DNA from: Streptoalloteichus tenebrarius
GTDB taxonomy: Bacteria; Actinomycetota; Actinomycetes; Mycobacteriales; Pseudonocardiaceae
DNA length: 64,000 bases
Assembly: GCF_024171885.1 (NCBI RefSeq)
Contig: NZ_JAMTCP010000015.1
Coordinates: forward strand, 1 to 64,000
Direction: 5' to 3'
The position numbers and the translations under genes are program-made. The notes under the pieces are model-generated. The model was not told the DNA's origin. It worked only from the letters and a program-made list of their open reading frames with translations, and made no database searches. Of the stretch, positions 43,834 to 52,106 are shown in pieces (positions within the stretch are counted from its first letter, which is position 1; each line of letters opens with the position of its first letter).

Positions 43834-43964
43834 GGCCGACCAGCCTGCTGGCCGAGGTGAGCGCCCTGTCCGACCCGCGAATGTTGATCGAGATCGATGC
43901 CGTCGCCGAGGGTTGGGCGGTCGCGGTCCCGGCATCGGGCGACGAACGCGACCGGCCCCGGTGA
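43834..43964 (+). pseudogene. RidA-like (Rid/YjgF) gene tail, remnant
   Basis: In one frame, RPTSLLAEVSALSDPRMLIE continues as IDAVAEGW and ends at TGA 43962-43964. The pattern RPTSxLxxVxxLxDPRMLxEIxAVA is the C-terminal signature of Rid-family deaminases. No upstream part of the fold can be read in any frame. Confidence 0.5.
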
Positions 43965-44071
43965 TCACAGTCGAGGCCGGTGGTGACGGCGGGGTCGCGG
44001 GCACGTCCCCGTTCTGGGGATCAGTGTCTTGTTGTTGCCTGTCAAGGCTTTCGCTCGTGCGGGGGACAGAG

Positions 44072-44180
44072 TTATCCACAGGCGCGCCAGTTGTCCACAG
44101 CCTCGAATGATCAGCTTGGGGGCGGGGTTCGGGGCGGATAGGCTGGAGCAGGGCTCGCCCCCCAGGGCGGGTGGGGGCTG
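44072..44180. repeat. DnaA-box-containing repeat, copy B
   Basis: TTATCCACA (44072-44080), 10 bases, TTGTCCACA (44091-44099), then GGATAGGCTGGAGCAGGGCT from 44137 and the G-rich tail to 44180. Same orientation and internal spacing as copy A at 16957-17064. Confidence 0.75.
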
Positions 44181-44409
44181 TCCTGCTGGTGCTCATCTGG
44201 TGCTCATGATGTGCGCCCGCGTCGGCATCGTGGGGGTGGGCGTCAGCGACGGGACACGGGACACCGTCGACGGCGGCCCGGCCACCGTGACCTTCGGCCG
44301 TGACCTTCCGCCGTGACCTTCGTCGCCGGGGCCGGCCCGGCGCCCCACCCCCCCGGCGTGACCCCTCAGCGTGGCCCCACCCTCGGCGCGGCTCACCGGC
44401 GCGGGTGAA

Positions 44410-44441
44410 GATGAAGGCGTTCTCATCTCCAGTTCATCTCC
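44410..44441 (+). promoter_or_regulatory. Candidate response-regulator box 1 (sensor kinase operon)
   Basis: GATGAAGGCGT (44410-44420) followed by TCATCTCC at 44423 and again at 44434, an 11-base period. OmpR-family regulators bind direct repeats with this period. The same GATGAAGGCGT plus 11-base-spaced repeats lies in front of the permease gene. Confidence 0.6.
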
Positions 44442-44459
44442 GGCACGTGGGTAGGGCCG

Positions 44460-44696
44460 ATGGTGTTGGGCATGCGGTCGTGGCGGCGTGCGGTGCTCGT
44501 GCTGGTCGCACTGGTGCTGCCGGTGCTGGTCGCGGTGGCCGGCCAGGTCCTGGTGGACCGCGACGAGCCGCCCCGGGTGCCGGTCGAGGTGCGGGTGGGG
44601 GTGTCGCGCCCGGCGACGACCTCGACCCCCGGCACGCCGGGGCGCCTCCCCCCGCCACCGCCGGTCGGGGACGACGACGAGGACGACGATGACTGA
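44460..44696 (+). CDS. Small membrane-anchored protein ahead of the sensor kinase
   Basis: 78 residues from ATG 44460 (ATG 44472 also possible). A hydrophobic segment (RRAVLVLVALVLPVLVAVAG) is followed by an extracytoplasmic Pro/Thr-rich tail that ends in a run of aspartates. The end overlaps the sensor kinase start by eight bases, so the three genes form one operon. Such small exported acidic proteins next to two-component systems sometimes help sensing; here that is only a guess. Confidence 0.7.
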   Translation: MVLGMRSWRRAVLVLVALVLPVLVAVAGQVLVDRDEPPRVPVEVRVGVSRPATTSTPGTPGRLPPPPPVGDDDEDDDD

Positions 44697-46116
44697 GCGG
44701 GGTCGGGTGACCGCCCGCACCCGCATCATGCTGTGGCTGCTCGTGGTGATGTGCGCGGTCCTCACCGGCGTCGTGCTGATCGTGCGCGGGTTCCTGCTGG
44801 CCGAGGTGGACCACCGGGTCGACGCGGGGCTCCAGCAGGAGGCCGAGGAGTTCGCCGACTTCGCCGTCGCCGCGGTCGACCCGCGCACGGGCCTCGCCCT
44901 GACCGACCCGTACGACGTGGTGCGCAGCCACCTGCGGACGCAGTACCCGGAGACCCACGAGGTGCACCTGGGCGTGGTCCGCCGGCCGGACCGGCTGTAC
45001 GGCGTGCGCCAGGGCGAGCCACCGCACGACGTCGGCCGGGACACCGCCCTGCTCGGCCGGATCGTGGACGACCAGGCCACCACCGGCCAGGTGGACACGC
45101 CAGCCGGACCGTTCCGGTGGGCGAAGGTGCGGGCGCTGCCGCCGCCCGGCGTGCCGGACACCACCCCGACCTGGTTCGTCACCGGGTTCTTCGTCGACGG
45201 GATGCGCGCGCCGGCCCTCGCCACGGTCCGCGTGCTGGTCGTCGCCAGCGCCGTCGGCCTGCTCCTGGCGGCAGCCGTGGCCTGGGTGGTGGCCGGCGAG
45301 ATCCTGGCGCCCGTCCGCGCGGTCCGGCAGGCCGCCGCCGAGATCGGCGAACGCGACCTCACCCGCCGCATCCCCGTGCGCGGCCGTGACGACATCGCCG
45401 CGTTGGCCGAGCAGTTCAACGCCATGCTGGACCGGCTGGAGGAGGCGTTCGCGACGCAGCGCCGGTTCGTCGACGACGCCGGGCACGAGCTGCGCACCCC
45501 GATCACGATCGTGCGGGGGCACCTGGAGCTGATGGGCGACGACCCGGCCGAGCGCGCCGAGGTGGTCCGGCTGTGCACCGACGAGCTGGACCGCATGAAC
45601 CGCATCGTGGAGGAGCTGTTGTTGCTGGCCAAGGCCGAGCGCCCGGACTTCGTGCGCCTGGCCCCGGTGTCGCTGCCGGAGCTGACCAGCGACATCGACG
45701 CCAAGGTGCGCGCGCTCGCCGACCGCAGGTGGGTGCTGGAGGCCATGGGCGAGGGCGAGGTGTGGCTGGACGAGCAGCGCGTGACGCAGGCGATGGCGCA
45801 GCTCGCGCAGAACGCGGTGCAGCACACCAACCAGGGCGACGAGATCAGGCTCGGGTCAGCGCGGGTCGACGACCGCGTGTCGTTCTGGGTGACCGACACC
45901 GGGCCGGGTGTCCAGCCCGACGAGGTGGACCGGATCTTCGACCGGTTCGCCAGGGGCTCGGCCGCGCGCGGCGACCGGGGCGGGGCCGGGCTCGGGCTGG
46001 CGATCGTGCGGGCCATCGCCGACGCCCACCACGGCCGGGTCCGGGTCCGCTCGACACCGGGCGAGGGCGCCACCTTCGCACTTGACCTACCGGACCGGCC
46101 AGGAGGGACGACGTGA
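44689..46116 (+). CDS. Two-component sensor histidine kinase
   Basis: 475 residues from ATG 44689. Two membrane segments (about 11-33 and about 175-205) flank an extracytoplasmic sensor domain of about 140 residues. HAMP: AGEILAPVRAVRQAAAEIGE. H-box with phospho-His: RFVDDAGHELRTPITIVRGH. ATPase boxes: N in AQLAQNAVQHTNQG, G1 in VTDTGPGVQPDEVDRIFDRF, G2 in RGGAGLGLAIVRAIADAHHG. The signal is unknown, but the downstream permease and glycerate kinase with a shared promoter box suggest an organic acid. The kinase gene precedes the regulator and overlaps it by four bases. Confidence 0.94.
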   Translation: MTERGRVTARTRIMLWLLVVMCAVLTGVVLIVRGFLLAEVDHRVDAGLQQEAEEFADFAVAAVDPRTGLALTDPYDVVRSHLRTQYPETHEVHLGVVRRPDRLYGVRQGEPPHDVGRDTALLGRIVDDQATTGQVDTPAGPFRWAKVRALPPPGVPDTTPTWFVTGFFVDGMRAPALATVRVLVVASAVGLLLAAAVAWVVAGEILAPVRAVRQAAAEIGERDLTRRIPVRGRDDIAALAEQFNAMLDRLEEAFATQRRFVDDAGHELRTPITIVRGHLELMGDDPAERAEVVRLCTDELDRMNRIVEELLLLAKAERPDFVRLAPVSLPELTSDIDAKVRALADRRWVLEAMGEGEVWLDEQRVTQAMAQLAQNAVQHTNQGDEIRLGSARVDDRVSFWVTDTGPGVQPDEVDRIFDRFARGSAARGDRGGAGLGLAIVRAIADAHHGRVRVRSTPGEGATFALDLPDRPGGTT

Positions 46117-46775
46117 CCAGGATCCTGATCGTGGAGGACGAGGCGCGGATCGCGTCCTTCGTGGAGAAGGGCCTGCGCGCCAACGGCTTCGCCACCAGCG
46201 TGGTCGGCGACGGGGCCAGCGCGCTGTCCTCCGTGCGCGGTGGTGGGTTCGACCTGGTGGTGCTGGACCTCGGGCTTCCCGACCGCGACGGGTTCTCCGT
46301 GTTGCGCCAGATGCGCGAGTCCGGTGTGGACGTTCCCGTGGTGATCCTCACCGCGCGGGACTCCGTGCACGACACGGTGGCCGGTCTGGAGGGCGGGGCC
46401 GACGACTACATGACCAAGCCGTTCCGGTTCGAGGAGTTGCTGGCCCGGGTGCGGCTGCGGTTGCGGACGTCCGAGCGGGCCGCCGAGCTGACGGTGCTCC
46501 GCCACGGTGACCTGTCCCTCGACCTGCGCACCCGCCGGGCGGGCGTCGGCGACCGGACCGTGGACCTCACGGCGCGCGAGTTCGCGTTGCTGGAGCTGTT
46601 CCTGCGGCACCCCGGCCAGGTCCTCAGCCGCGAGCAGATCCTGTCGCACGTGTGGGGCTACGACTTCGACCCGGGCTCCAACATCGTCGACGTCTACGTC
46701 CGGGCGCTGCGCCGCAAGCTGGGCGCCGAGCGCATCGAGACGCTGCGCAACATGGGGTACCGCCTGAGGGACTGA
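46113..46775 (+). CDS. OmpR-family response regulator
   Basis: 220 residues, GTG start overlapping the kinase stop. Receiver domain: acidic pocket in ILIVEDEARIASF, phospho-Asp in VVLDLGLPDRDGF, Thr in VILTARDSVHD, Lys in YMTKPFRFEELLAR. The winged helix of the OmpR type follows: DLTAREFALLELFLRHPGQV, SREQILSHVWGY and NIVDVYVRALRRKLG. Likely binds the two GATGAAGGCGT-containing boxes at 44410 and 47064. Confidence 0.95.
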   Translation: MTRILIVEDEARIASFVEKGLRANGFATSVVGDGASALSSVRGGGFDLVVLDLGLPDRDGFSVLRQMRESGVDVPVVILTARDSVHDTVAGLEGGADDYMTKPFRFEELLARVRLRLRTSERAAELTVLRHGDLSLDLRTRRAGVGDRTVDLTAREFALLELFLRHPGQVLSREQILSHVWGYDFDPGSNIVDVYVRALRRKLGAERIETLRNMGYRLRD

Positions 46776-47124
46776 GAGTCGCCAGCCCAGGACGAATCGT
46801 CGGAGTCAGACGACCGAGCAGACCGGGCTGCTTCCCCGGTGAGACGCGCCCGAGCGACATGTCCGGGTGACGGTCCCTTCAGCGGGTCGGCGGGAAGTCC
46901 CGTCGGTTCCGTTGGGGTCGGGCGGGTGGGCGACCGCCCGGCTTCGATGCGAGGCCTGGCGAGCGGCGACGCCGTGAGCAGCGGCACCGTGAGCAGCGGC
47001 ACCGTGAGCGGCGACGGCACGCCCACTCGTGCCGCACTGGTGGTCACTGTGCCACCCCCGCCGGATGAAGGCGTCCTCATCCGAACCTCATGATCATTTC
47101 AGGCGGGCTGGACAGCCTGGGGAC
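46776..47124. other. Intergenic region upstream of permease gene
   Basis: No convincing gene. Contains CGTGAGCAGCGGCAC repeated two and a half times near 46973-47010 and the response-regulator box at 47064-47091. Confidence 0.45.
47064..47091 (+). promoter_or_regulatory. Candidate response-regulator box 2 (permease-glycerate kinase operon)
   Basis: GATGAAGGCGT (47064-47074), identical to box 1, followed by CCTCAT at 47075 and 47086 (11-base period). It is 34 bases upstream of the permease ATG. Confidence 0.6.
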
Positions 47125-48729
47125 ATGCAGGTGGACGGCACGACCAGGCCAGGTGCGGCCAGGCCCGACACGACACGGACTGATGCGACACGGACTGATG
47201 CGACACGGACAGATGCGACACGGACTGATGCGACGCGATCCGACGCGACACGGCCACACACCCGACCACTGCCGACCCGCGCCCTGGCGACGGAGCCGTT
47301 GCCGGTGCGGGGCCGGCAACGGTTCCGACGGCTCGGCCGGGCGGCCGCGGTGGTCGGGGTGGGCGCGGTCACGGCGTGGATCGCCGCGCTCGCCCCGGGG
47401 CTGAACCCGGTCGGCGAACGCACGCTCGTCGTCTTCGCGGTCGCGGTCAGCGCGTGGACGCTGACCCAGCTCGACGACACCTTCGTCGCCCTCGCCGCGG
47501 CCGTCGCCGCCGTGCTGGTCGGCGCGCTCCCCCCGGACCGCCTGTTCGCCGCCCTCGGCGAGCAGACCATCTGGCTGCTCGTGGCCGCGTTCGTCCTAGC
47601 CGCCGGGATCACGGCCACCGGGCTGCCCGCCAGGGGCGCCGTCCTGCTGGTGGGACGGGCCCGGTCCGTGCGCGGGCTGGCACACCTCGTGACGCTCGCG
47701 GTCGTCGTCAGCGCACTCGTCATCCCCGCCACGGCGGGGCGGGCCGCGCTGGCGTTGCCGGTGTTCCTGGCGCTGGCCCACGTGCTCCGCGATCGCCCAG
47801 CGCTCGTCCGCGCGCTGGCGATCCTGTTCCCGACCGTGATCCTGCTGTCCGCCGTGGCGAGCCTGATCGGGGCCGGCGCGCACCTGATCACCGTCCAGAT
47901 GCTCGCCACCGCCACCGGAGCCCCGGTCTCCTTCGCCGCGTGGCTGCTGTGGGGTCTGCCGTTCGCACTGGTCAGCTCCCACCTGGCGACCGAGGTCGTG
48001 CTGCTGCTGTTCCTCTCACGGGAGGAGCGCGGGCGCCCGCTCCGGGTCGACCCGGCCGCGCTCGCCGAGCGGACCGGCGTCCCCCGTGGCCCGCTGCGGC
48101 GGGACGAACAGAAGGTGTGCTGGCTCCTGGCGGCCGTGGTGGTCCTGTGGTGCGCCGAGCCGCTGCACGGCCTGCCGCCCGCCCTGGTCGCGCTCGCCGG
48201 CGCGTTGGTGATCACCGCCCCTCGCACGGGCACGACGGACCTCGGCGCGGCTCTGGCCCAGGTCCCGTGGTCGCTGCTGGTCTTCATGGCGGCCACGACC
48301 GCGCTGGCGGACGCGCTGACCTCGTCCGGCGCGGCGGCCTGGCTCGCCGGGGAGGCGCTGGCCCCACTGGCCGGGTCCCCCCTCGCCGTCCTGGCCGGGG
48401 TGGTGCTGGTCAGCACCGCGGCCCACGTCGTCATCCAGTCGCGGTCGGCCCGCTCGTCCGTCCTGGTGCCCCTGGTGATCCCGCTCGCGGTCGGGGCCGG
48501 CCTGAACCCGACGGCGCTGGCGTTCGCGTCCACGGCCGCCGCCGGCTTCTGCCACTCGATGCCCGCCGCGGCCAAGCCGGTCGCGATGTTCGCCAGGGTC
48601 GAGGGCGCGCCCACCTACGGCCGCCCCGACCTGCTGCGGCTCTCCGCGGTCCTCGGCCCGCTGGTGGCCCTGCTCGTCGTCCTCTTCGCCGTCACGGTCT
48701 GGCCGCTGCTCGGCCTGCCGTGGCACTGA
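47125..48729 (+). CDS. SLC13/DASS-type anion permease
   Basis: 534 residues from ATG 47125. The first 40 residues are an unusual hydrophilic TRTDA repeat; membrane segments then begin (AAAVVGVGAVTAWIAAL). Hallmarks of the divalent anion/sodium symporter class: two related halves, the DDTFVALAAAVAAVLVGALP and EQTIWLLVAAFVLAAGI segments, VVLVSTAAHVVIQSRSARSS, and AGFCHSMPAAAKPVAMF. Expected substrates are dicarboxylates or similar organic anions. The downstream glycerate kinase suggests glycerate or a precursor such as tartrate or glucarate. Confidence 0.85.
   Translation: MQVDGTTRPGAARPDTTRTDATRTDATRTDATRTDATRSDATRPHTRPLPTRALATEPLPVRGRQRFRRLGRAAAVVGVGAVTAWIAALAPGLNPVGERTLVVFAVAVSAWTLTQLDDTFVALAAAVAAVLVGALPPDRLFAALGEQTIWLLVAAFVLAAGITATGLPARGAVLLVGRARSVRGLAHLVTLAVVVSALVIPATAGRAALALPVFLALAHVLRDRPALVRALAILFPTVILLSAVASLIGAGAHLITVQMLATATGAPVSFAAWLLWGLPFALVSSHLATEVVLLLFLSREERGRPLRVDPAALAERTGVPRGPLRRDEQKVCWLLAAVVVLWCAEPLHGLPPALVALAGALVITAPRTGTTDLGAALAQVPWSLLVFMAATTALADALTSSGAAAWLAGEALAPLAGSPLAVLAGVVLVSTAAHVVIQSRSARSSVLVPLVIPLAVGAGLNPTALAFASTAAAGFCHSMPAAAKPVAMFARVEGAPTYGRPDLLRLSAVLGPLVALLVVLFAVTVWPLLGLPWH
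47166..47252. repeat. 15-bp tandem repeat encoding TRTDA in the permease N-terminus
   Basis: Four near-perfect units of ACACGGACTGATGCG, followed by a degenerate unit. It encodes five consecutive TR(T/S)DA pentapeptides. Slippage here would keep the frame. Confidence 0.8.
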
Positions 48730-48750
48730 CCGTCCACTGTGGAGGAACCA

Positions 48751-49959
48751 ATGCGTGTCATCGTCGCGCCCAGCGGCTTCAAGGAGTGCCTGGAGGCGCC
48801 GGAGGTCGCCTCGGCGATCGCCGCCGGCATCCGGCGCGTGGACCCGCTCGCCACCGTCGACGAGGTTCCCCTGGTCGACGGCGGCGAGGGCACGGCCCGC
48901 GCCATGGCCGCCGCGACCGGGGGCCGCCTGGTCCCGGTCACGGTGACCGGCCCGGTCGGTCGGCCCGTCACCGCCCATCTGGCGCTCCTGGGCGGCCCGG
49001 GACCACGAACCGCCGTCGTCGAGATGGCCGCCGCCGCCGGCCTGCGCCTCGTCCCCGCCGACGCCAGGGACCCCGGCGCCACGACCACCCGCGGGGTCGG
49101 CGACCTCATCCGGGCCGCGCTCGACGAGGGCGCGCGGCGGATTCTGGTTGGTTGCGGCGACTCCGGCACCTGCGACGGCGGGGCCGGAGCGCTCCAGGCC
49201 CTCGGCGCGCACGTCCGCGACAGCCACGGCCGGGAGATCGGGCTCGGTGGCCACGCGCTCCTGGACGTCTCGGACGTCGACCCCGGCGGGCTGGACCCCC
49301 GCCTCAGGGAGGTCGAGGTCCTCGTGGCGTGCAACCCGCACAACGTCCTCACCGGCCCACGGGGCGTCGCCAGGGTCTTCGGCCCGCAGAAGGGGGCGAC
49401 GCCCCGACAGGTCGAGCACCTGTCGGCCGCGATGGACCGCTGGGCGGCCGTCCTCCACCAGCGGTTCGGGGCCGACCTCCGCCGCGTCCCCGGGGGCGGG
49501 GCCTCCGGGGGACTGGGCGCGGGCCTGGCCGCGGCCCTCGGCGCCCGGCTGGTGCCACGCTTCGAGGTCCTGCTCCCCCACCTGGACCTGGAGGGCCGGC
49601 TGCGCCACGCCGACCTCGTCGTCACCGCCGAGGGGGCCATCGACGCCCAGACCCCGCGCGGCAAGGTCCCCGCGGAGGTCGCCCGCCTCGCCAAGCGCCA
49701 CGGGAAACCCGTGATCGCGTTGGCCGGCACGATCGGCGACGGCGCCCAGAACACGTACGCCAGCGGGATCGACGCCTACACCGGCATCCTCGACGCCCCG
49801 CTCCCCCTGCCGGAGGCGATCCGACGCGCACCCGAACTCCTCACCGACGCCGCCGAGCACGCCCTGCGACTCATCCTGGTCGGGGCCTCCCTCGCCCGAA
49901 CCACCTCGCCGTCCCTCGACGCCGGGGCGCGGCGAGAGTGCGTGGTCGTCACGCCGTGA
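48751..49959 (+). CDS. Glycerate kinase (type II/GarK family)
   Basis: 402 residues; GGAGGAACC precedes ATG 48751. Family motifs in order: MRVIVAPSGFKECLEAPEVA, PLVDGGEGTARAM, ATTTRGVGDLIRAALDEGA, ILVGCGDSGTCDGGAG, ACNPHNVLTGPRGVARVFGP, GASGGLGAGLAAALGA, VVTAEGAIDAQTPRGKVPAE. Catalyses ATP-dependent phosphorylation of D-glycerate to 2-phosphoglycerate. It has 21 bases to the permease stop, so uptake and first catabolic step are co-expressed. Confidence 0.94.
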   Translation: MRVIVAPSGFKECLEAPEVASAIAAGIRRVDPLATVDEVPLVDGGEGTARAMAAATGGRLVPVTVTGPVGRPVTAHLALLGGPGPRTAVVEMAAAAGLRLVPADARDPGATTTRGVGDLIRAALDEGARRILVGCGDSGTCDGGAGALQALGAHVRDSHGREIGLGGHALLDVSDVDPGGLDPRLREVEVLVACNPHNVLTGPRGVARVFGPQKGATPRQVEHLSAAMDRWAAVLHQRFGADLRRVPGGGASGGLGAGLAAALGARLVPRFEVLLPHLDLEGRLRHADLVVTAEGAIDAQTPRGKVPAEVARLAKRHGKPVIALAGTIGDGAQNTYASGIDAYTGILDAPLPLPEAIRRAPELLTDAAEHALRLILVGASLARTTSPSLDAGARRECVVVTP

Positions 49960-50134
49960 CCGCGAGTGCGCCGTGCCCTCCCTCACGGCACGGCCCACTC
50001 ACGGAAGACACTGTTGGCGCGTCGCCTGGGTCAGGAATTCGACGAGAAGCCGACGGCGACGTGGAGGGCCCACCCCATGCATCCCGCAAGATCAAGGAAC
50101 GGTAACGTCCCTCCATGAACGCAGGTCGCGAAGG

Positions 50135-50224
50135 GTGGTCCCCGCGCACGCGGGGGTGAGTCGATCGGCGAGCTGATCCGAACTCGCAAGTCGACGTGGT
50201 CCCCGCGCACGCGGGGGTGGGGTT
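50135..50224 (+). CRISPR. Orphan type I-E CRISPR, two repeats and one spacer
   Basis: Repeat 1 from 50135 and repeat 2 from 50196 share 24 identical bases starting GTGGTCCCCGCGCACGCG and ending GGGGGTG. The period of 61 equals a 29-base repeat plus a 32-base spacer (50164-50195), the type I-E geometry. The second repeat is altered at its 3' end, so it is probably the trailer-side repeat and the array reads left to right. No cas gene is in the window. Confidence 0.8.
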
Positions 50225-50844
50225 CATGTGCTGATCTCGGCGCGTGCTCCTCGGAGAATGAACAACGCTGTGCCGAGCAGCCACACGATGCCGGCGAGCA
50301 CTGCGGCGGTGAGGTCGTGAGGTGGGGCGAGAACGATCGCCCACAGCTCTGCCGACGGCCCACCGGTGGGCGCGTAGTCGTAGCGGGGGCCGAACAGCAG
50401 GCACACCATCAGAAAGAACAGGGGTGTTGTCCAGCTTCTCGTCGCTCCGGCGATGACCGAGGTCATCAGTGCGAGTCCGGTCAGGGCGAGGGTGTTCCGC
50501 AGGGATCCCGCTGTCTCCGGCATTCCCTCACCGAGGAGTACCGCCAGGCACGCGACGACCGCCGGGACGTGGAGGGCCACCGCCAGCCCGGCCCGCAGCA
50601 CCAGCGCCGGGCGGGGTGTGACCGTGAACGTCTGGCTGGGATTCCGGCTGTGGAGCCCGATCGCACAAGCCATGACCAGCGGGAGGAACTGGCGCAGGGG
50701 AAGGTCGAGCCGGCGGATGCTCGTCAGGGTCGGCACGGGAACGCCTTGACCGCCCACCAGGACGTTGAGCACGGCGACCCCGAGGCACACGGCGAGCAGG
50801 GTGGGCCAGCGATGGGCACGCAGCCACAACCACAGGATGTTCAC
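50224..50844 (-). CDS. Integral membrane protein, third gene of ABC operon
   Basis: 206 residues from GTG 50844, which overlaps the upstream stop (GTGA). About six predicted membrane helices (LLAVCLGVAVLNVLV, ALHVPAVVACLAVLLG, LALTGLALMTSVIAG, LFFLMVCLLFGP, DLTAAVLAGIVWLLG). No soluble domain. Presumed permease partner of the ATP-binding protein. Its stop codon adjoins the last CRISPR repeat. Confidence 0.75.
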   Translation of the reverse strand: MNILWLWLRAHRWPTLLAVCLGVAVLNVLVGGQGVPVPTLTSIRRLDLPLRQFLPLVMACAIGLHSRNPSQTFTVTPRPALVLRAGLAVALHVPAVVACLAVLLGEGMPETAGSLRNTLALTGLALMTSVIAGATRSWTTPLFFLMVCLLFGPRYDYAPTGGPSAELWAIVLAPPHDLTAAVLAGIVWLLGTALFILRGARAEIST

Positions 50845-52106
50845 GGCACCCTCGGCGGATTGGTCGAGCAGTCGCGGTGAGCCTCGACTACGGCGTGGTA
50901 CCACTGGGCCTGCTGGTCAGCGGGGAGCGCCCGGAGACGGTCCAGGGCCGGGACGTCCTCGGGTGGCACCAGCGAGACCGATGGCGCGGTGGCCTGAAGC
51001 CGGTACCTGATCCAGCCGTTGAGCAGGGATCTGGTGGTGGCGGCGGGAAAGAAGCCGTAGCCGCCGTTGCCGATGGCCGCGCATTCCGGCGCAGGCGGCA
51101 CCAGGCTGTACGCCAGGGACGCGACCAGGTCCTCCGGTGACTGGTAGGCCCGGACCGGCCCGATCGAAACCGCACCAGAGGACGGTGACCGGAGTCCGTT
51201 CTCGATGAAGAGTGTGGGTAGTTGCCCGAGGTCGGCGAACCGGGCGCGGAACGTAGCTGCCGCAGCGACCCATGCGTCCACGTCGTGGGCGTGCTCGGGC
51301 CACATGCAGACCGTCACCTCCCCTTCGGTGCGGCACGCCTCCCCCTGTGGCGGGCGGGGTCGGGTCAACTGGGCTCCGGTGGAGGAGATGAGCACGAGCG
51401 CGGTGGCGAGGGCAGCGGCAGAGCCGAGAACACCGGGAACGAGGTGCGGCAGGCGGGGCCAGGACAGCACGGCGACGGCGGCGAGTCCGATCGCCGCCAG
51501 CCAGAGCCACTGGCCCGCGATCGTCGTCGGAACGGGCTCCGTGTAGACGTCGCAACACTGCCGGTCCACTGTGCTCAGCCGGGCGACGACATCTTTGGTG
51601 CTGGACGAGCCGAACGCCAGGCCGAGCCAGACCAGCGCGGCGGTCACCGGGGGCGCCAGATAGCGGGGCAGGTACCGGCCGGCGACCACACCGACCAGGG
51701 CGGCGGGGATGAAACCGAACGCCCCGAGCAGCACCACGGACCAGTAGGGGTGTCCGCCTCCGCGCACGTTGAGGGCCATGACCAGGAACGTGGTGGCCCA
51801 TCCCGCCAGCCCGGCGAGCAGGGCGCCTGTGGCGTCCAGCAGCGCGGATGCCAGCGGAGACCGTGGGTAGGTCCGATACAGCAGGGCGGTCCCCAGCCGG
51901 CGGTTCCGGGAGGCGTCCCACGCCGCCAGCGCCGTGGTGAGCGGGACCAACAGCACGCCGTGCTGTTGGAGTTGGCCCGTGGCCCAGAACCAGTCCACCG
52001 ACCACGAGTCCGCGCCCCGCTGGCCCGCGATGATCCCGAGAACGATCATCACGGGCACACCGAACAATGCGCTGCCTCGCAGCAGCGCGACGCGCAGCAC
52101 GCTCAC
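50841..52106 (-). CDS. ABC-transporter-associated membrane protein with soluble C-terminal domain
   Basis: 421 residues, GTG 52106 overlapping the ATPase stop. Six or so membrane segments in residues 10-250 (PVMIVLGIIAGQ, ALLAGLAGWATTFLVMAL, VVLLGAFGFIPAALVGVV, WLWLAAIGLAAVAVL), then a soluble part of about 160 residues with a Cys pair (EACRTEGEVTVCMW) and an extracytoplasmic look. Unrecognised family; likely the main permease of the exporter. Confidence 0.75.
   Translation of the reverse strand: MSVLRVALLRGSALFGVPVMIVLGIIAGQRGADSWSVDWFWATGQLQQHGVLLVPLTTALAAWDASRNRRLGTALLYRTYPRSPLASALLDATGALLAGLAGWATTFLVMALNVRGGGHPYWSVVLLGAFGFIPAALVGVVAGRYLPRYLAPPVTAALVWLGLAFGSSSTKDVVARLSTVDRQCCDVYTEPVPTTIAGQWLWLAAIGLAAVAVLSWPRLPHLVPGVLGSAAALATALVLISSTGAQLTRPRPPQGEACRTEGEVTVCMWPEHAHDVDAWVAAAATFRARFADLGQLPTLFIENGLRSPSSGAVSIGPVRAYQSPEDLVASLAYSLVPPAPECAAIGNGGYGFFPAATTRSLLNGWIRYRLQATAPSVSLVPPEDVPALDRLRALPADQQAQWYHAVVEAHRDCSTNPPRVP

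Larger units (their letters stand above)
43540..44459. other. Region of gene fragments and regulatory repeats, no intact gene
   Basis: In order: the 10-bp repeats, a copy of part of the MocR gene (43630-43770), a RidA-like gene tail (43834-43964), DnaA-box repeat copy B (44072-44180), and the promoter box of the sensor kinase operon (44410-44441). No uninterrupted gene with proper codon bias is present on either strand. Confidence 0.6.

Noticed and set aside
41884-44196. 770-codon open frame on the minus strand
   Set aside because: Antisense of the SCO6745-like and hydratase genes and crosses the gene graveyard; no family motif.
44193-46649. 818-codon open frame on the minus strand
   Set aside because: Antisense of the sensor kinase and regulator, both of which have complete motifs.
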